From assembly GCA_964422205.1 (NCBI GenBank), contig CAYRAI010000001.1, forward strand, positions 66,199 to 130,198: a stretch of 64,000 bases of DNA, given 5' to 3'. The DNA is from CAZNYN01 sp964422205. Its GTDB lineage: Bacteria; Synergistota; Synergistia; Synergistales; Synergistaceae. The notes beneath the pieces are model-generated. The model worked only from the letters and a program-made list of their open reading frames with translations. It did no database searches and was not told where the DNA came from. This document shows positions 61,736 through 64,000 of this stretch, piece after piece (the first letter of the stretch is position 1; every line of letters begins with the position of its first letter). The position numbers and the translations under genes were made by a program.

Positions 61736-61816
61736 GGCGACTGCCCTCCTTTCTATAGTGAGGTGTGTTAAAAAATCACATTATAAAAATATAATTAGGA
61801 AATATATGATACAAAA

Positions 61817-61845
61817 ATTATAAAGCAAAACAAAATTTAATACAA
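61817..61845 (-). promoter_or_regulatory. Promoter of NhaC copy B
   Basis: TTGTAT (61840-61845), a 17-base spacer and TATAAT (61817-61822) on the minus strand. It leaves a leader of about 180 bases containing the possible leader peptide and two hairpins. The rest of the 427-base gap up to the SDR gene is AT-rich and holds only the SDR terminator. Confidence 0.65.
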
Positions 61846-62012
61846 TAACATTTTATTTTTTGCAGTGTTTTTCAAAAAAATAGCGTATTTTTAGATTGTA
61901 AAGGTAACAACATAGCTAAGTCTTTTCTGTAGTCTCATAAACATAGACTTGGAAAAAACATATTTGCTTTCTTTTTGAAAAACATAATTAAGAGTTAAAA
62001 TACTTATTAATT

Positions 62013-62040
62013 TTCTTCATGGAGGCAAATCCATGAAGAA
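62013..62040 (-). terminator. Terminator-like hairpin after the SDR gene
   Basis: An 11-bp perfect stem (62030-62040 with 62013-62023) and a 6-base loop, 18 bases after the SDR stop. The T-run is only moderate (AATTAATAAG). Confidence 0.65.
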
Positions 62041-62057
62041 CTGTGTAAGATTTACAG

Positions 62058-62810
62058 CTAATAGAGGCCGGCTGTCTCTCCGCCGTCTATTCTGATGTCG
62101 GCTCCTGTGATGTATTTTGCTTCGTCAGATGCCAAGAAGGCGTAGAGAGCCGCAACTTCAGAAGGTTCCGCATGACGCTTCATAGGAATGCCTTCGTTTA
62201 CTTTTGCAAGCATTTCATCGGTGTATTCGGCACGCTGCATAGGGGTCAGAACATATCCTGGGCAGACGCAGTTTACTCTTACAAACGGAGCCAACTCAAG
62301 AGCCATGCTCTTTGTAAGAAGGATAACTCCCGCTTTTGACGCATTGTAGTCTGTGTACCAGCGATGTCCCTCTGTTCCGTTTGTTGAGGCTGTCATGAGG
62401 ATTATGCCGCTTTTTTTCTCAGCCATACGTTTTGCAGCTTCGCGTGCGCATAGAAACATTCCGTTCAGATTTATGTCGATAACTTTTTTCCACTGTTCGT
62501 ATGTCGTATCAATAAAGTTATTTCTGATGCTGATTCCGGCATTTGAAATAAGGACATCTATTCCGCCAAGTTCCTTGTCCATTTTTTCAAATGCTTTGAC
62601 GACATCTTCTTCTTTGCTGACATCTCCGCAGCAGTAGCCGGCAAATTTTGGATTCTCTGTCATAACCTGCTGTGTAGCTTTTTCGTTGTAATCCACGACA
62701 AACACTTTCGCACCTTCATCAGCGAAGCGCTGAGCTGTAGCCAGTCCTATTCCGCTTGCGGAACCTGTTATCATTACTCGTTTTCCGTTAAGTTCTTCAT
62801 ATCTTCCCAT
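62058..62810 (-). CDS. Short-chain dehydrogenase/reductase (SDR)
   Basis: Classical SDR oxidoreductase, 250 residues. It has the TGSASGIG cofactor motif, VDYN after the second strand, NAG at about 88, a serine in TASTNGTEG, YNASK catalytic Tyr/Lys (about 156-160) and the C-terminal GADIRIDGG. The Asp after strand 2 (FVVDYN) favours NAD over NADP. The substrate is unknown; such proteins include glucose, 3-hydroxybutyrate and acetoin/diacetyl reductases. The ATG at 62808-62810 follows CGGAG. It is 15 bases after the COG3199 gene and probably forms an operon with it. Confidence 0.85.
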   Translation of the reverse strand: MGRYEELNGKRVMITGSASGIGLATAQRFADEGAKVFVVDYNEKATQQVMTENPKFAGYCCGDVSKEEDVVKAFEKMDKELGGIDVLISNAGISIRNNFIDTTYEQWKKVIDINLNGMFLCAREAAKRMAEKKSGIILMTASTNGTEGHRWYTDYNASKAGVILLTKSMALELAPFVRVNCVCPGYVLTPMQRAEYTDEMLAKVNEGIPMKRHAEPSEVAALYAFLASDEAKYITGADIRIDGGETAGLY

Positions 62811-62825
62811 AACAATCACGCTCCG

Positions 62826-63944
62826 TTATTCAACTTTCGTCATAATACTTCTGCCTATTCCTGTAGTAACCGGAATATAGCCTTTAAGGTCGTCATCTAA
62901 AGATGCATCGCCTGTATCGGCAAGAAGCGGCTTTGCAAAGAGCTGAGACATTTTCATTGGGGTAGCAATTACCATAATATTTGTTTTGGGTATCATGCGG
63001 ATAACATCCGGGCTGAGCTGTTGGTTGCCGCGTCCGAATATGTGCCCCTGCCCGCCTATTACGGTAATTATGAGATGGCGTTCTGATTCATCATACGCGA
63101 GAAGAAGTTTTTTTATATCGCTCTCTGTCATATCTTTTGCAATAAGCTCTCCGTTGCTGACGGCATCTACGCCCAGCAGTGTTCCGTCAATGCCGAGACG
63201 CTCCGTGACAGCTGCCGTTGTGGTGCCGGAACCGATAAGATACAGATGCCCCTGCTTCATCTGAGATATTGTATAAGCGGCAAGGTCAAGTGTGTCTGAT
63301 TTATTTCCAGCACCCCCGCCCGATTTGCGTTCCTGCATAAAGCGTGTGTCATCGGGGACGATCATGTAGCCATAAAGTCTTGCTGTTACAATGTTATTTC
63401 TGAATGCCTCTTCGTCGATATCCACAACTTCCGTCTCAATATAACGTGTAACATTTCCGCTCAGAACACTGAATATAAGTTTTCCTGCATCCTTAGGCCT
63501 TTTTGCGTATACTCCTGAATGTATTTTGACCCCGGCAGGGATGCCTACGACAGGCACTTTTGTTCCGACTACAGAACATACATCTCTTGCAGTGCCGTCT
63601 CCACCGGCAAATATTATTAAGTCGACATTATGAGAAATTATTGCTGAGACGGCATTTTTTGTATCATTGGACGTTGTATGGGAAGGAGAGGCATAGACAG
63701 ATTCCACATCAAAACCGTAAGAACAGAGCAAGTCTGCCCCCATCTTTCCCGAAGGGGCAAAAAATTTATGTCCGGAATAAGAGAGCGACGCAAATTCCTT
63801 AACGGCAGAAGATGCACGTTCAGCAGCCATAGGAACAGCACCTAGTTCAAGAGCGCGGCGGAGAGTCTCCTCTCCGTCCGTACCCTTAAGTGCAACTTTG
63901 CCTCCCATTCCCGCAACAGGATTGATCAGAAAGCCTATCTTCAT
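62826..63944 (-). CDS. ATP-NAD kinase-like protein (COG3199/AcoX-like)
   Basis: 372 residues with an NAD-kinase fold: IGFLINPVAGMGGKVALKGTDG at the start, LIIFAGGDGTARDVCSV (the GGDGT diacylglycerol/NAD kinase motif), GIPAGVKIHSGVYA and IGSGTTTAAV. This group (AcoX-like) often sits in catabolic operons. Its true substrate is not established. The ATG at 63942-63944 gives the family N-terminus and follows the upstream stop by one base. A GTG 15 codons earlier lies within the preceding gene. The window also contains a canonical nadK at 6.5 kb. Confidence 0.85.
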   Translation of the reverse strand: MKIGFLINPVAGMGGKVALKGTDGEETLRRALELGAVPMAAERASSAVKEFASLSYSGHKFFAPSGKMGADLLCSYGFDVESVYASPSHTTSNDTKNAVSAIISHNVDLIIFAGGDGTARDVCSVVGTKVPVVGIPAGVKIHSGVYAKRPKDAGKLIFSVLSGNVTRYIETEVVDIDEEAFRNNIVTARLYGYMIVPDDTRFMQERKSGGGAGNKSDTLDLAAYTISQMKQGHLYLIGSGTTTAAVTERLGIDGTLLGVDAVSNGELIAKDMTESDIKKLLLAYDESERHLIITVIGGQGHIFGRGNQQLSPDVIRMIPKTNIMVIATPMKMSQLFAKPLLADTGDASLDDDLKGYIPVTTGIGRSIMTKVE

Positions 63945-63945
63945 C

Positions 63946-63999
63946 TTATTTGGGTTCAAAGTAGCCTTTATACTTTTTGTTGTAAGCACGCCATGTTAT
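63946..63999 (-). CDS. C-terminal end of an unidentified gene (truncated by window)
   Basis: The last 17 codons of a minus-strand frame (reading ITWRAYNKKYKGYFEPK then TAA) end one base before the COG3199 start, as expected for an operon neighbour. It runs out of the window, and the fragment is too short to identify. Confidence 0.5.
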   Translation of the reverse strand: MTWRAYNKKYKGYFEPK

Positions 64000-64000
64000 T

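Noticed and set aside
61632..62057. Known Na+ or Li+ riboswitch upstream of NhaC copy B
   Set aside because: I could not match the leader to the conserved cores of those RNAs. Only the small hairpins are visible, and they are reported separately.
1..64000. tRNA genes, CRISPR arrays, insertion sequences or prophage
   Set aside because: I found no tRNA cloverleaf with CCA end, regularly spaced direct repeats, transposase or integrase in any frame or gap of more than 100 bases.

Overview
The window is a gene-dense stretch of a bacterial chromosome carrying about 60 protein genes, one RNase P RNA gene, and no rRNA, tRNA, insertion sequence, prophage or CRISPR array that I could find. The genes suggest an anaerobic diderm of the Synergistota type. 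They include a complete dcw (division and cell wall) cluster with a meso-diaminopimelate-type MurE, MEP-pathway isoprenoid genes, NAD-linked class 1B PyrD/PyrK, molybdopterin genes next to the dcw cluster, RicT/HolB/Tmk, a class II FBPase and NhaC-type antiporters. This placement rests on gene content and protein style only. No rRNA is present, so it is an inference of moderate strength.

Layout. Positions 1-14130 (mostly + strand) hold ftsK, then xseB-ispA-dxs-tlyA-nadK-recN (exonuclease VII subunit, isoprenoid precursors, rRNA methylation, NADP synthesis, recombination). A consensus promoter next follows, driving rplU-rpmA and, past a terminator, obgE-nadD-LCP-rsfS-HIT. The small rpmB gene sits on the other strand near 2.4 kb with its own terminator and divergent promoter. 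A bidirectional terminator and a long hairpin at 14.13-14.25 kb separate this block from a very long run of minus-strand genes.

Positions 14320-22490 (minus) read rapZ-yvcK-whiA-glycogen debranching enzyme-gap-pgk-tpiA. This joins the RapZ/YvcK/WhiA regulatory trio to glycogen breakdown and the three-carbon part of glycolysis. Positions 22515-47016 (minus) read mraZ-rsmH-ftsL-ftsI-murE-murF-mraY-murD-ftsW-murG-murC-murB-ftsQ-ftsA-ftsZ, then a radical SAM protein, a SPOR protein and a molybdopterin block (moeA, a moeA-periplasmic-binding-protein fusion, moaA, moaC, a mog-like gene). Spacing is tight throughout, with many start/stop overlaps. MraZ-type operator repeats lie immediately upstream of mraZ.

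Positions 47300-56850 (minus) hold rnpB, greA, glpX, purB, a DUF4416 gene, ftsY, ricT, holB, tmk, pyrD and pyrK. The last part is the more accessory region. It has a plus-strand encapsulated ferritin plus encapsulin shell pair (57.07-58.24 kb) with its own promoter and terminator. It also has two near-identical tandem NhaC-family antiporter genes with matching leader hairpins, an SDR oxidoreductase, an NAD-kinase-like COG3199 protein, and the last 17 codons of a further gene at the window edge.

The items most worth following up are the encapsulin iron-storage cassette, the duplicated antiporters with their leader structures and possible nine-codon leader peptide, the uncharacterised N-terminal domain on the Mog-like protein, and the coupling of the RapZ/YvcK/WhiA system to central carbon genes.
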